The notes: a model not told the origin generated them from the sequence alone. Counted from the stretch's first letter, positions 16,275-25,304 are shown. The stretch is DNA of 64,000 bases from an uncultured Paracoccaceae bacterium (GCA_947499635.1 CANMPD010000017.1:22417-86416), one strand, 5' to 3'. Program-made: numbers and translations.

Positions 16275-16288
16275 CAATGTTTGAAACC
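16275..16288 (+). repeat. Direct repeat copy 2 (ghost start codon) after the aminotransferase
   Basis: Exact 14-bp copy of 15081-15094, placed 7 bases after the aminotransferase stop. It reads ATG TTT GAA ACC TAA, that is M-F-E-T-stop. It looks like the stub of a former tandem copy or a recombination scar. Confidence 0.8.
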
Positions 16289-16289
16289 T

Positions 16290-16322
16290 AAAAAGGCCAC
16301 ACTTTTGAGATGTGGCCTTTTT
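16290..16322. terminator. Bidirectional rho-independent terminator
   Basis: Perfect 12-bp stem AAAAAGGCCACA/TGTGGCCTTTTT with a 9-base loop. It has a T-run on either strand and sits between two convergent genes (aminotransferase and secreted hydrolase), so it can serve both. Confidence 0.9.
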
Positions 16323-16327
16323 GCATA

Positions 16328-17368
16328 TTACAGTTCGAAATGGTCGGCGATTGCCTTGACGATCTTACTGTGAACAGCTGCACGATCAGTGCCCTTAGGG
16401 TCTGTACACACAGGGTCGTCATTGTCTTCCTTCAACAGGGTAGCCCCGATTGGTTTACAACGAGGGAGTGCGGTAAAATGGCTGGCTGGGGAGATGGTAA
16501 GAGTTTGTACGTTCCCAAGTTTCTCAATTAAGTTGCTGCCATTGGGTGAAATATCTGTGGCAGAAAGGCGCTGCGTCTCGTCTCCTAGGGTGATCAGTAA
16601 GCTTGGAATAACCAAGCCATCGGCCTGTTCTTGTGAGATATCATAGGTCAAGCCTGGATCAATTGCTGCGACGGCTTGAATGCGTGTGTCACGATAGGAA
16701 GCCTGCCATTTTTGCGGATCGACATCGCCTAGGTCTACTTTGGCGTGCGCAAGATCGTTACAGTGACTGGAACCGCCATTCGTACGCGCACAGTATTGTG
16801 CATAGGCTGTCGCATCACCACGTAGCCCACCAAGGCTAAGGGCGGTCCAACCACCATAAGAAAACCCTGTCGCGTAAACGCGTGGCTCTGTTGTGCAGCG
16901 GTGATAGGCTGCATGAAAATCTGGGTGAACGAGCATCGCATCTAGGGCAACCTGTAGGTCCTGTGCGCGCGTCCAGTGATCTAGGCCGGCGCGCATATCA
17001 AAATCTCCAAAACTGGAATTGGGATGGTCTACACCAATCACGACTGCACCACGTTCTGCTAAGCCGGTGGCAAGCCATGTCAAAGAACGGGTTAGTCCCC
17101 CTAAGCCATGAGACATCAGGATAATGGGAGAACAGGTTTGCCGTACTGCAGCGTCTGAATAAACGTCATGTCCAAAGAACACAGCATTTTCGGCCACGCG
17201 AGTGGTGACTAGGTCGGTTGGGGCGGCAGGGTAGAAGAGTGATACATTCATATCGCGCCCGTGGTGAGGCGCATGAACCTGTGCAGTCTTTAAGCCAACT
17301 GGGTGAGCGGACACCGGCGCGGCGAGGTTTAAAAGCAGTGCCAGAGCGGGAAGTGTTTTGTAAATCAC
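16328..17368 (-). CDS. Secreted alpha/beta hydrolase (COG4188, dienelactone hydrolase-like)
   Basis: About 346 residues with an N-terminal signal peptide ending near SAHP, so periplasmic or exported. It belongs to the predicted dienelactone hydrolase / PAF-acetylhydrolase-like group: the oxyanion segment LMSHGLGG, the nucleophile elbow GFSYGGW (Ser), an Asp in AIDPG and a late His in SHFTALP. The substrate is unknown; esters are likely. The GTG at 17368 is preferred to the TTG at 17380, although both ribosome sites are weak. It is divergent from a membrane-anchored AraC regulator across about 135 bases, and that regulator may control it. Confidence 0.75.
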   Translation of the reverse strand: MIYKTLPALALLLNLAAPVSAHPVGLKTAQVHAPHHGRDMNVSLFYPAAPTDLVTTRVAENAVFFGHDVYSDAAVRQTCSPIILMSHGLGGLTRSLTWLATGLAERGAVVIGVDHPNSSFGDFDMRAGLDHWTRAQDLQVALDAMLVHPDFHAAYHRCTTEPRVYATGFSYGGWTALSLGGLRGDATAYAQYCARTNGGSSHCNDLAHAKVDLGDVDPQKWQASYRDTRIQAVAAIDPGLTYDISQEQADGLVIPSLLITLGDETQRLSATDISPNGSNLIEKLGNVQTLTISPASHFTALPRCKPIGATLLKEDNDDPVCTDPKGTDRAAVHSKIVKAIADHFEL

Positions 17369-17502
17369 GTTAGGATCCAATCTTAGGTTTGTCGCTTTAA
17401 ATTGGCGGATTTGCCTTGTTACTGGCGTCCTGAAACCGGATTTAGGTCGTGCAGATCCGGATTTAGCACTAATTAGATGGGGACGTTCACTCAGGAGGTC
17501 CT

Positions 17503-18501
17503 ATGCCTGTTTTGCCAGTACCGATGATTTATGCGTTTCTGCTGCTGTTCTTTTTGATACGCGCTGTTGTTCGCAAAGAAACCAAAGGGTGGCTGTTAGC
17601 ATTGATTTTCATATGCGCACTTCAAAGCGCGCTTGTGGCTTTCGTGCATTATTATCAAATTGTCGGATTGCGATTTGTAATGCCGGTTACGGCGTCTTTG
17701 GTGTCTCCGTTGGCATGGTTCGCATTCTTGCAAACAACGCAGCGAGATTTGGAGAAGCGCGACCTGTGGCACCTATGTGTGCCCTGTGTCACGACCCTGC
17801 TGGTGTGGCGTATCACGGAGATATTGGATGTCTTTTTAATCTTTGTATTTACGCTTTATGCGGGGAGGATAGCAGTATCGTTGGTGCGCGGCAGAGACGC
17901 TTTGCTGCGTACGGCTTTGGGCAGTGGTGACTATCCGTTGCGCCTATGGTGGCTTATCTGTGGAGTCTTATTTGCGGCGGGCCTGAGCGATCTGTTGATT
18001 TGGGGGGACCAAATCTTGAACGAGGGGGAGTACCGAGCATGGATCATTGGCGTATTTAGCTCTTTGAACCTGCTTGCCCTAGGCGGCGTGGCGCTTCTGC
18101 CAGAGATTTCCGAGACGGATATAGAAGAAGCTGAGGATACCACAACGTTATACCCGGTGGAACAAGTCGCCGAAAATAAAGCCTTATTTGAACAATTGGA
18201 CCTGTGTGTTTCTCGAGATAGATTATACTTAGATCCTGATCTTACCTTGGCAAAAATGGCGCGTAAGCTGGGCGTGCCAGCGAAAAAAGTATCAGCTGCA
18301 ATCAATAGTGAAACCGGTGAAAATGTATCTCGCTATATCAATGGCTTTCGAATTTCCTATGCCTGTACTTTGTTGATGCAAGGCTTGCCTGTAACAAGTG
18401 CGATGTTGGACGCAGGCTTTAATACTAAATCCAATTTCAATCGGGAATTTCGCCGGGTCAAAGGATGCTCACCCCGGGATTGGATACCCAAGCCGTCTTG
18501 A
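17503..18501 (+). CDS. Membrane-anchored AraC-family transcriptional regulator
   Basis: A 332-residue protein with an N-terminal half of about six or seven hydrophobic segments (residues ~5-205) and a C-terminal AraC-type DNA-binding domain (about 230-330). The latter has a first helix-turn-helix at LTLAKMARKLGVPAKKVSAAIN and a second at VTSAMLDAGFNTKSNFNREFRRVKG, followed by CSPRDW. It probably senses a membrane or periplasmic signal directly. A strong AGGAGGT ribosome site precedes the ATG. Its divergent neighbour encodes a secreted hydrolase, the most likely target; that link is inferred only from position. Confidence 0.85.
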   Translation: MPVLPVPMIYAFLLLFFLIRAVVRKETKGWLLALIFICALQSALVAFVHYYQIVGLRFVMPVTASLVSPLAWFAFLQTTQRDLEKRDLWHLCVPCVTTLLVWRITEILDVFLIFVFTLYAGRIAVSLVRGRDALLRTALGSGDYPLRLWWLICGVLFAAGLSDLLIWGDQILNEGEYRAWIIGVFSSLNLLALGGVALLPEISETDIEEAEDTTTLYPVEQVAENKALFEQLDLCVSRDRLYLDPDLTLAKMARKLGVPAKKVSAAINSETGENVSRYINGFRISYACTLLMQGLPVTSAMLDAGFNTKSNFNREFRRVKGCSPRDWIPKPS

Positions 18502-18575
18502 ATTTGAGGAAATAAGCTAAAGGGGTATTTTTCTCTTGACGCTAACGGGTTCATTCCTTACATCGCCCTCACTAC

Positions 18576-18652
18576 GGCGGAGTAGCTCAGTTGGTTAGAG
18601 CAGCGGAATCATAATCCGCGTGTCGGGGGTTCAAGTCCCTCCTCCGCTACCA
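18576..18652 (+). tRNA. tRNA with CAT anticodon (tRNA-Met, elongator likely)
   Basis: A 77-nt cloverleaf with encoded CCA end. The acceptor stem GGCGGAG pairs with CTCCGCT (one G-T pair), the D-arm is AGCTCAGTTGGTTAGAGC, the anticodon stem GCGGA/TCCGC holds the loop ATCATAA with CAT at 18610-18612, and the T-arm contains GGTTCAAGTCC. The start is not of initiator type. A tRNA-Ile(CAT) with lysidine modification is the alternative and cannot be excluded by eye. It stands alone, about 75 bases after the AraC gene. Confidence 0.93.
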
Positions 18653-18972
18653 AATTCACCCATCCTGAATTTTGTAGACATTTTGTTGTTTTAAGATGTT
18701 ACATGCCTCACTTGAAAACGGAGTGGATGTCGTGTCTCTTTAACTTCATTGCCAGTTTTCATGGGATATAGCGTGAATTTATAGTGTCACAAATTGTATC
18801 ATTCAAAGTGATTTTGCTGCAATGTGCATAAGAATTTTACACTCAATTGGTATCGTATGGTTCTGTGAAATAATCTGAGTGGACACTTTGATTAGTGCCT
18901 CGCATAACACGATCATGCGCTTGCAGTTACCAGTTAGCCACGTTGCGCACCTCAATGTTCCTAGGAGAGCCC
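18653..18972 (+). other. Intergenic region between tRNA and the MaoC-PTA gene
   Basis: About 320 bases, AT-richer than the flanks. No convincing gene, riboswitch or terminator is seen. It presumably holds the promoter of the following two-gene operon. Confidence 0.4.
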
Positions 18973-20361
18973 GTGACTATATTTAATAATATCCCCTTTG
19001 ATAAACTTGAAATCGGCATGACTGCTGAAGAGACACGCGTATGCGAAAAAGATGATCTCTATGTTTTTGCGCATGCATCGGGGAATTTTAATCCTTTGTT
19101 CCTTCCCGAAGAAGATGGGGATTTTGATGGAAAACCTGACGCCTATGCACCTTCCATATGGATCGCATCGCTAATCTCTGCGGTTTTGGGGAACAAACTT
19201 CCAGGGCCTGGAACATTCTATAACGCGCAAAGTTTGCGCTTTGTTGGCAGGGCCCAAGCTGGGGACACTTTGGTTGCACGAGCAACACTTGTGCGCAAAC
19301 AAGCCGAGGGGCGTTTGGCATTTTTTGAGACGACGGTGTGTTTAGACAACGGAACGCCGATTATTGAAGGTGAAGCCGAGGTGGTTGCACCTGACACGGA
19401 ACAGACCTTTGATATTACATCTGTGCCGGGTCTTACGGTTGCTAGTCATCAGCATTTTGAACGCTTGCTTGAAATGGCAGCACCTTTGCCTGCGATGCGT
19501 ACTGCTGTTGTTGCACCCGAGACATCGGATTCCCTACGTGGGGCGATTTTGGCGAAGGATCATACAATCATTGATCCGATATTGATTGGCTGCGAGCAGA
19601 CAATCCATGCGGTTGCCTCAGAGAATGGGATTGATCTAACAGACTGTGTGATTGTTGATGTCCCTAGTCATGTTGACGCTGCGCGTCATGCGGTGAATTT
19701 GGTTAATGAAAACAAAGCTGCGGCGATCATGAAGGGGCATTTGCACACAGATGATCTTTTACGACCTATCCTGAGTTCAAAAGATGGGTTGAAAACGGGT
19801 CGTAGAGTTAGCCATATTTTTGTTCTGGACGTCCCTGGGTTAAAGCATCTGCTGATGGTTTCGGATGCTGCGATCAACATCACACCGGATTTACAAACCA
19901 AAGTCGACATTGTGCAAAACTCGATTGATCTGGCAATCAGCTTAGGTATCGATACGCCTAAGGTTGGTGTTTTGTCTGCGGTTGAAACTGTGAACCCGAA
20001 AATTCCCTCAACGCTAGATGCGGCGGCGTTATCGAAAATGGCGGAACGTGGCCAGATCACGGGTGGGATCGTGGATGGACCACTCGCGATGGATAATGCT
20101 GTGTCATTAGCTGCAGCTAAGACCAAGGGTATCACCGGGCTAGTTGCAGGGCAGGCAGAAGTTTTGATTGCTCCTAACCTTGAGGCGGGAAATATGTTGG
20201 CCAAAGAACTGGCCTTTATCGCCAAGGCTGAGGCTGCTGGTGTCGTTATGGGGGCACGCTGTCCGATTGTCTTAAATTCGCGTTCAGACAGTGATACGTC
20301 ACGTCTGGCGTCTTGTGCTGTTGCTGCCTTACACGCGGCACGAATTGGAAAGCTTGTTTGA
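18973..20361 (+). CDS. Bifunctional MaoC-like enoyl-CoA hydratase / phosphate acyltransferase
   Basis: Fusion of 462 residues. Residues ~1-150 form a MaoC hot-dog hydratase domain (FAHASGNFNPLF is the active-site motif, with GPGTFYNAQSLRF). Residues ~160-462 form a phosphate acetyl/butyryltransferase domain (AAIMKGHLHTDDLLRP, SHIFVLD, GIVDGPLAMDNAVS, GARCPIVLNSRSDS). The second domain exchanges CoA for phosphate on short acyl groups. The GTG at 18973, with AGGAGA 5 bases before it, is preferred to the upstream ATG at 18895. Its TGA overlaps the acetate kinase ATG (TGATGA), so acyl-CoA to acyl-phosphate to carboxylate plus ATP can proceed through two coupled proteins. The acyl chain (acetyl, propionyl or butyryl) is not settled by sequence. 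Confidence 0.87.
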   Translation: MTIFNNIPFDKLEIGMTAEETRVCEKDDLYVFAHASGNFNPLFLPEEDGDFDGKPDAYAPSIWIASLISAVLGNKLPGPGTFYNAQSLRFVGRAQAGDTLVARATLVRKQAEGRLAFFETTVCLDNGTPIIEGEAEVVAPDTEQTFDITSVPGLTVASHQHFERLLEMAAPLPAMRTAVVAPETSDSLRGAILAKDHTIIDPILIGCEQTIHAVASENGIDLTDCVIVDVPSHVDAARHAVNLVNENKAAAIMKGHLHTDDLLRPILSSKDGLKTGRRVSHIFVLDVPGLKHLLMVSDAAINITPDLQTKVDIVQNSIDLAISLGIDTPKVGVLSAVETVNPKIPSTLDAAALSKMAERGQITGGIVDGPLAMDNAVSLAAAKTKGITGLVAGQAEVLIAPNLEAGNMLAKELAFIAKAEAAGVVMGARCPIVLNSRSDSDTSRLASCAVAALHAARIGKLV

Positions 20362-21524
20362 TGACACAGTGTATTTTGACCGTAAATGCGGGGTCTTCGT
20401 CAGTAAAATTCGCGCTGTACACGGCCGATGCTGTGCCAGACTTTATTGCGTCGGGGCAAGTAGAGGGAATTGGAACCAAACCGCGCTTTAAGCTGAAATC
20501 CAAGACGGGTGTGATTGAAAAAGACGTCCACAGTGAGAACCAAAACGAGGCATTTGGCGTGATTTTGGCGCAAATACATCCTCTATTAGATGGTGCAGAG
20601 GTTGTTGGAGTTGGACACCGGGTTGTGCATGGCGGGTTCAAACGAACAGAACCCATTGAGCTGAGCGATGATATTATCGAAGAGTTGGAAGCGCTGACGC
20701 CATTGGCGCCGTTGCATCAGCCTCATAATCTTGCAGGTGTTCAAGCGGCACGAAATGCTTTTCCTAAATCCAAGCAGATTGGATGTTTTGATACAGCATT
20801 TCATCGGGGGCATGCATGGGAAGAAGACACCTATGCCATTCCGCGCAATTTCTATGACGCGGGTGTGCGCCGATATGGGTTTCATGGATTGAGTTACGAT
20901 TACGTGTCAGGTGCTGTGGCGGATAGCTATCCGAAGCTGGCTGACAAAAAGATGATCATCTGTCACCTTGGCAGCGGGGCCTCTATATGCGGGGTCGAGG
21001 CGGGCAAGTCGGTCTCTTCAACCATGGGATTCTCGCCATTGGATGGATTGCCTATGGCAACGCGTAGCGGTCAGATTGATCCCGGTGTTTTATTGTATTT
21101 GATGGATCATGAAGGGATGAGTGCATCGGATATTACCCAGATGCTCTACTATAAATCTGGTTTGTTGGCGTTGTCCGAGCTGAGTAACGATATGCGAACG
21201 CTAGAGGCAGCAGATACGTCTAAGGCAGCCGAAGCCTTATCATATTATATTGCGCGGGTTCAGCGTGAAATTGGCGGTATGGCAGCTGTTATGGGAGGTG
21301 TCGATGTACTGGTGTTTTGTGGGGGTGTTGGTGAAAACTCTGCAACGATCCGCGAAAGTATCCTTGCAAAGCTCGGCTTCCTGGGGATTGAGGTCAATAC
21401 GCAGGCCAACAAAGATAACCAAACCGAGATCCATGCGGGCCCTACGCCTATTCTTGTCATTCCAACGGATGAGGAACGTGTCATCGCACGTGCTGTCGTT
21501 GCGGAGCTGAATACTTCAGCTTAG
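20361..21524 (+). CDS. ackA: Acetate kinase
   Basis: Acetate/propionate kinase of 387 residues: TVNAGSSSVKFALY near the N-terminus, GHRVVHGG, QPHNLAG, FDTAFH, RRYGFHGLSYDYV, the HLGSGAS phosphate loop, TMGFSPLDGLPMATRSGQIDPG and FCGGVGENSATIRE. It interconverts acetyl phosphate and ADP with acetate and ATP in the cytosol. The start overlaps the upstream stop. The last 9 bases overlap the convergent sarcosine oxidase gamma gene. Confidence 0.94.
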   Translation: MTQCILTVNAGSSSVKFALYTADAVPDFIASGQVEGIGTKPRFKLKSKTGVIEKDVHSENQNEAFGVILAQIHPLLDGAEVVGVGHRVVHGGFKRTEPIELSDDIIEELEALTPLAPLHQPHNLAGVQAARNAFPKSKQIGCFDTAFHRGHAWEEDTYAIPRNFYDAGVRRYGFHGLSYDYVSGAVADSYPKLADKKMIICHLGSGASICGVEAGKSVSSTMGFSPLDGLPMATRSGQIDPGVLLYLMDHEGMSASDITQMLYYKSGLLALSELSNDMRTLEAADTSKAAEALSYYIARVQREIGGMAAVMGGVDVLVFCGGVGENSATIRESILAKLGFLGIEVNTQANKDNQTEIHAGPTPILVIPTDEERVIARAVVAELNTSA

Positions 21525-22091
21525 CGCGCCACTATTTGCACGCTGTTGTCGCAGGGTTGTTTCAAGCACATGCCAGAGCGACCCTGCCTGTGTACGTGGG
21601 CCCAAGAAGGTTACCTGTGTGGAGGTTGGGCGTAAGACAAATACGCTCATATGGTGGATATTCGTACGGGTTGCCTTGCCCGTATCTGTCGCTGTTTCGG
21701 GTAGGTTTACAAGTCGTTCAAGTAGCGTGTTTATCTGTCCAGAAGTTTGCGACGAAACCTTAAACGCCACCCAGGCATCGGTTTGTTCCGTGATATAGGC
21801 CATCGCGATCTTGGATTTTACCAGTGCAGCGCAATCTTGATGAGCGTCGCCATCTGTGGCGAAAAGCCATTGGTTCGGCGCAGTCCAAATCGCGAATTTA
21901 CCGTCGATTTCAAGAGTAAGGTGACCGGGTTTTGGCAGTGTAAGTCCAAAGAGTACAGGTGGTATCGTCTCTGCAGGAATTGCGACAGAAGCGAGGCCCA
22001 ATTCTGTGTTTTCCTCGATCAAGTAGGCGCCGATGGTTTCGTTGCGCGCAGCGGTTGCACCAAGTGCGGTGCGAGGGGTTAAATCAGTCAC
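21516..22091 (-). CDS. soxG: Sarcosine oxidase gamma subunit
   Basis: About 191 residues of the SoxG family, the small structural subunit of heterotetrameric sarcosine oxidase. The N-terminal LTPRTALGATAARNETIGAY and the C-terminal MSVFVLRPTSTQVTFLGPR-type strand are family features. The GTG at 22091 is chosen because AAGGAG lies about 8 bases upstream; it overlaps the soxA stop by 8 bases, consistent with translational coupling. Last gene of soxBDAG; its end overlaps the convergent ackA gene by 9 bases. Confidence 0.88.
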   Translation of the reverse strand: MTDLTPRTALGATAARNETIGAYLIEENTELGLASVAIPAETIPPVLFGLTLPKPGHLTLEIDGKFAIWTAPNQWLFATDGDAHQDCAALVKSKIAMAYITEQTDAWVAFKVSSQTSGQINTLLERLVNLPETATDTGKATRTNIHHMSVFVLRPTSTQVTFLGPRTQAGSLWHVLETTLRQQRANSGALS

Positions 22092-25026
22092 GCAACCGGT
22101 CTCCTTTGGGATCAATGAAATGCGCAGAAGTGACGCGCAAACGTATGGATTGGCCTTCTAGTGGGTTGGCTGCAATGATTTCTTCACCGAAGCGGTCTGT
22201 GCCATTCTCAAGATATGCCAATCCGATGGCACTGTTGATATGGGGCGAATAGCAGGCAGAGGTTATCCAGCCTTGGTCGTTTTTTAAATTTTGGTCTGCT
22301 GTCGTCGTAAACAAATGCGATCCTGCGACCACAGGGTCGTTCGTATCAATCGGAACCAATCCAACAAGGCGGCGGGTTTCTGAGGCAAGGCCTTGTCGAC
22401 GTGACATAATCGCCCCGATCGAGTCCTTCTTGGTGGAAACCATCTTCTCCAGCCCCAACATTGCAGCAGTGGTTTGGCCGGTGATTTCGTTGCCAGTTGC
22501 ATGGCCCTTTTCGATGCGTAAAACACCCAAAGCCTCGGTGCCATAAGGGGTCACGCCAAGGTCTGCACCTTTGCCCATTAAATATTCCATCAAAGCGGCG
22601 CCGTATCGTGCAGGGACAGCCAGTTCATAGGCAAGTTCGCCCGAGAACGAGATCCGGAACAAGCGAGCGCGCAGGCCGTTACAGATGGTTAACTCTGTGC
22701 AGCTCATGAAGGGGAATGCTGTGTTCGAGAGATCAAATTCATCGACTACACGTGATAGCAGCTGTCGCGATTTTGGCCCCGCAACGGCGATTTGCGCCCA
22801 AGCATCCGTAGTTGAGATCAACGTTACATCTAATTCCGGCCACAGACACTGACGCGCAAATTCCATACGTTGAAATACGGCCCCAGCGTTGGCTGTGGTG
22901 GTGGTGACGATGTAGTGCCCCTCTGCCATACAAGCGCAGGTACCATCGTCATAGAGTTGACCATCCTCGCGCAGCATCAATCCATAGCGAGTTTTGCCGA
23001 CTTTTAGGGTGCTTATGGTGTTGGAGTAAATTCGGTCTAGGAATAGTGCGGCATCCGCGCCTTGGACGTCAATTTTACCAAGGGTGCTGACATCACAAAT
23101 ACCTACATTTGCACGCACAGCCTGCGCCTCACGGTCGACGGACTGTCGCCAATGGGTTTCACCTGCACGTGGATACCATTGTGCGCGCATCCATTGACCC
23201 GCTTCGACAAAGGTTGCACCCAAGGACTTGGCCCATTCGTGTGTTGGTGTCAGGCGGCTAGGGCGGAAATTTGCACCCGTGTCGCCGCCACCCAAAACAG
23301 CCATTGAAACAGGTGTGTACGGAGGGCGAAATATAGTGGTGCCAGTTTCCGGTATTGTTTGACTGGTCAGTTCCGCCATAACCGCGAGTGCTGTGACATT
23401 AGAGGTCTTGCCTTGATCTGTGGCCATGCCCAAGGTCGTCCAACGCTTGAGATGTTCAACAGCGCGCATGTTCTCTTGATGCGATAGCTTGATGTCTTTG
23501 ACTGTGACATCGTTTTGAAAATCTACCCATGCGCGTTTACGACTAGGCATATGCCAAATTGGCGCGACGTTAGAGGGTTCGTCATTTGCGACAGGGGCAG
23601 GATGTGATTGTACAGGCAAGCCAAGTTCATACAGCGCATTTGTCGCTGCGTGCTGACCATCGGCGAGGGCCTGTGTGGTTGTGCCCTGTCCGCGCGCAGC
23701 GCCTGCAATGCTCATGCCAACGGGCGCACCTGATGGTAGAAAACACAGCTTTTCATTATCCCAGATTGGGCGTGCACGGTGATGCGAGGCGAGATGCACG
23801 TTGGGGTTCCAGCCGCCGGAGACGCCTAAAACACCACATTCAAGCCACTGCGATTGACCATCGCGTGTGACTTCGATTGTGTTCACACCTTTACGCCCGC
23901 GGGTGTCGCTGACGTAGGAACCGGCAAAGGTTTGATAATGGCCAAGACTTTTAGCATCCGGGCGGGCATCGATAACTGCTAAAACGGGCAAGCCTTTTTT
24001 GCTCAATGCGTCGGCAGTACGGTGACCGTCGTCGTTATTGGTAAAAATCGCAATCCGATCATGCGCCTTACGCTGAGCAGAGACCCCCCAGCGGTTGGCA
24101 TAGGCACGGATCGCCCCCGCGAGCATAATGCCGGGACGGTCGTTATTGGCAAAAGGGATGTGGCGTTCGGTTGCACCTGTCGCTAAAATCGTACGCTTTG
24201 CAGTGAAACGCCAAAATGTCTGCCGAACTTGTCCGTTGGTGGCAGCAAGGTGATCACTGACACGTTCTACGGCACCATAAACACCGTGATCATAAGCACC
24301 AAATACGGTTGTGCGTGTCATTAAGCGGACGTTTGGCAAGCTGCGAAGTTCGTCCAAAGTGGTCTTGACCCAGTCGATTGCGGGGATCCCGTCGATGATA
24401 CCATCTTCCGCCAAGAGGCGACCGCCCATACGACTGTCTTCATCTGCGAGAACGACATGTGCGCCTGCGCGTCCGGCTGTTAAAGCGGATATTAGGCCAG
24501 CTGCCCCTGCGCCGATAATCAACAGGTCTGGATGCAGGAAACCACGGTCATAAGAAGCCGGATCGGGTAGTCCTGACAGAGCCCCCAAACCTGCAGCGCG
24601 GCGGATCATCGGTTCGTACAGTTTTTCCCAAAATGTTTTGGGCCACATAAAGGTTTTATAGTAGAAGCCTGCAGATAGAAACGGGGCGGCAAGGTCATTG
24701 ATGGCCATAATGTCATGCGACAAGGGTCCGACGTGGTTTTGGCTGTATGCCTCTAGGCCGTCATAAAGCTCAACCATAGTTGCACGTGTGTTTGGCTCCG
24801 TCTGCGCATCTCGTCCGACGGTAACCAATGCGTTGGGCTCCTCAGATCCTGCTGAGAAAATGCCGCGTGGGCGGTGGTATTTAAAACTGCGACCAACCAA
24901 TTGCACGCCGTTTGCCAATAAAGCGGACGCAAGTGTATCACCAGCATAGCCTTGATAACGCGTGCCATTAAACCGAAACGTCAAAGGGGAAGAGCGGTCA
25001 ATTAAACCATTTGAGAGACGTGTCAT
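22084..25026 (-). CDS. soxA: Sarcosine oxidase alpha subunit
   Basis: Large subunit of 980 residues. An N-terminal 2Fe-2S-like plug domain (RFNGTRYQGYAGDTLASALLANG) precedes an NAD-binding Rossmann domain with IIGAGAAGLISALTAGRAGA near 170-190 and a second dinucleotide site. The C-terminal ~380 residues are a GcvT-like tetrahydrofolate-binding domain (ICDVSTLGKIDVQGADAALF; AYELAVPARYG; GTEALGVLRIEKG). The complex oxidises sarcosine to glycine, H2O2 and formaldehyde or 5,10-methylene-THF in the cytosol. Its ATG overlaps the soxD stop (ATGA). Confidence 0.96.
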   Translation of the reverse strand: MTRLSNGLIDRSSPLTFRFNGTRYQGYAGDTLASALLANGVQLVGRSFKYHRPRGIFSAGSEEPNALVTVGRDAQTEPNTRATMVELYDGLEAYSQNHVGPLSHDIMAINDLAAPFLSAGFYYKTFMWPKTFWEKLYEPMIRRAAGLGALSGLPDPASYDRGFLHPDLLIIGAGAAGLISALTAGRAGAHVVLADEDSRMGGRLLAEDGIIDGIPAIDWVKTTLDELRSLPNVRLMTRTTVFGAYDHGVYGAVERVSDHLAATNGQVRQTFWRFTAKRTILATGATERHIPFANNDRPGIMLAGAIRAYANRWGVSAQRKAHDRIAIFTNNDDGHRTADALSKKGLPVLAVIDARPDAKSLGHYQTFAGSYVSDTRGRKGVNTIEVTRDGQSQWLECGVLGVSGGWNPNVHLASHHRARPIWDNEKLCFLPSGAPVGMSIAGAARGQGTTTQALADGQHAATNALYELGLPVQSHPAPVANDEPSNVAPIWHMPSRKRAWVDFQNDVTVKDIKLSHQENMRAVEHLKRWTTLGMATDQGKTSNVTALAVMAELTSQTIPETGTTIFRPPYTPVSMAVLGGGDTGANFRPSRLTPTHEWAKSLGATFVEAGQWMRAQWYPRAGETHWRQSVDREAQAVRANVGICDVSTLGKIDVQGADAALFLDRIYSNTISTLKVGKTRYGLMLREDGQLYDDGTCACMAEGHYIVTTTTANAGAVFQRMEFARQCLWPELDVTLISTTDAWAQIAVAGPKSRQLLSRVVDEFDLSNTAFPFMSCTELTICNGLRARLFRISFSGELAYELAVPARYGAALMEYLMGKGADLGVTPYGTEALGVLRIEKGHATGNEITGQTTAAMLGLEKMVSTKKDSIGAIMSRRQGLASETRRLVGLVPIDTNDPVVAGSHLFTTTADQNLKNDQGWITSACYSPHINSAIGLAYLENGTDRFGEEIIAANPLEGQSIRLRVTSAHFIDPKGDRLRD

Positions 25027-25304
25027 GCTGTGATCCCCAGCTTTACATCACGGGCAAGTTCTGCACCTAAAATTTCATGCGTTGTGGTGTCACGCGTCAC
25101 GACCAACCAAGAGCGATCGCCAGCATCGTGAAACCACAATTCACGGTGCACACCAGCAGGGTTGTCGCGCAAATAGACATAATCATGAAATGCGGCGTCA
25201 GCAGTTTCGGATTGAGGGTCAGGGCGGTTTAACAATGTGGCGTCGCCCAAGTAGGTGAACTCTTGTGCGTCACGAAGGCCAAGCAAAGGATGAGGGATCA
25301 GCAT
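25023..25304 (-). CDS. soxD: Sarcosine oxidase delta subunit
   Basis: Small zinc-binding subunit of 93 residues. It starts MLIPHPLLGLRDAQEFTYLG (usually MLLIPCPYCGPR in Cys-rich homologues) and contains DYVYLRDNPAGVHRELWFHDAG, the most conserved block. The expected zinc ligands near the N-terminus are largely absent: the usual CPxCG reads HPLLG here. It lies between soxB and soxA, 9 bases after soxB and overlapping soxA by 4. Confidence 0.9.
   Translation of the reverse strand: MLIPHPLLGLRDAQEFTYLGDATLLNRPDPQSETADAAFHDYVYLRDNPAGVHRELWFHDAGDRSWLVVTRDTTTHEILGAELARDVKLGITA

Noticed and set aside
18576..18652. Initiator tRNA-Met
   Set aside because: The acceptor begins with a G that can pair with T at position 72, and the anticodon stem lacks the three consecutive G-C pairs of initiators, so an elongator or Ile(CAT) tRNA is more likely.
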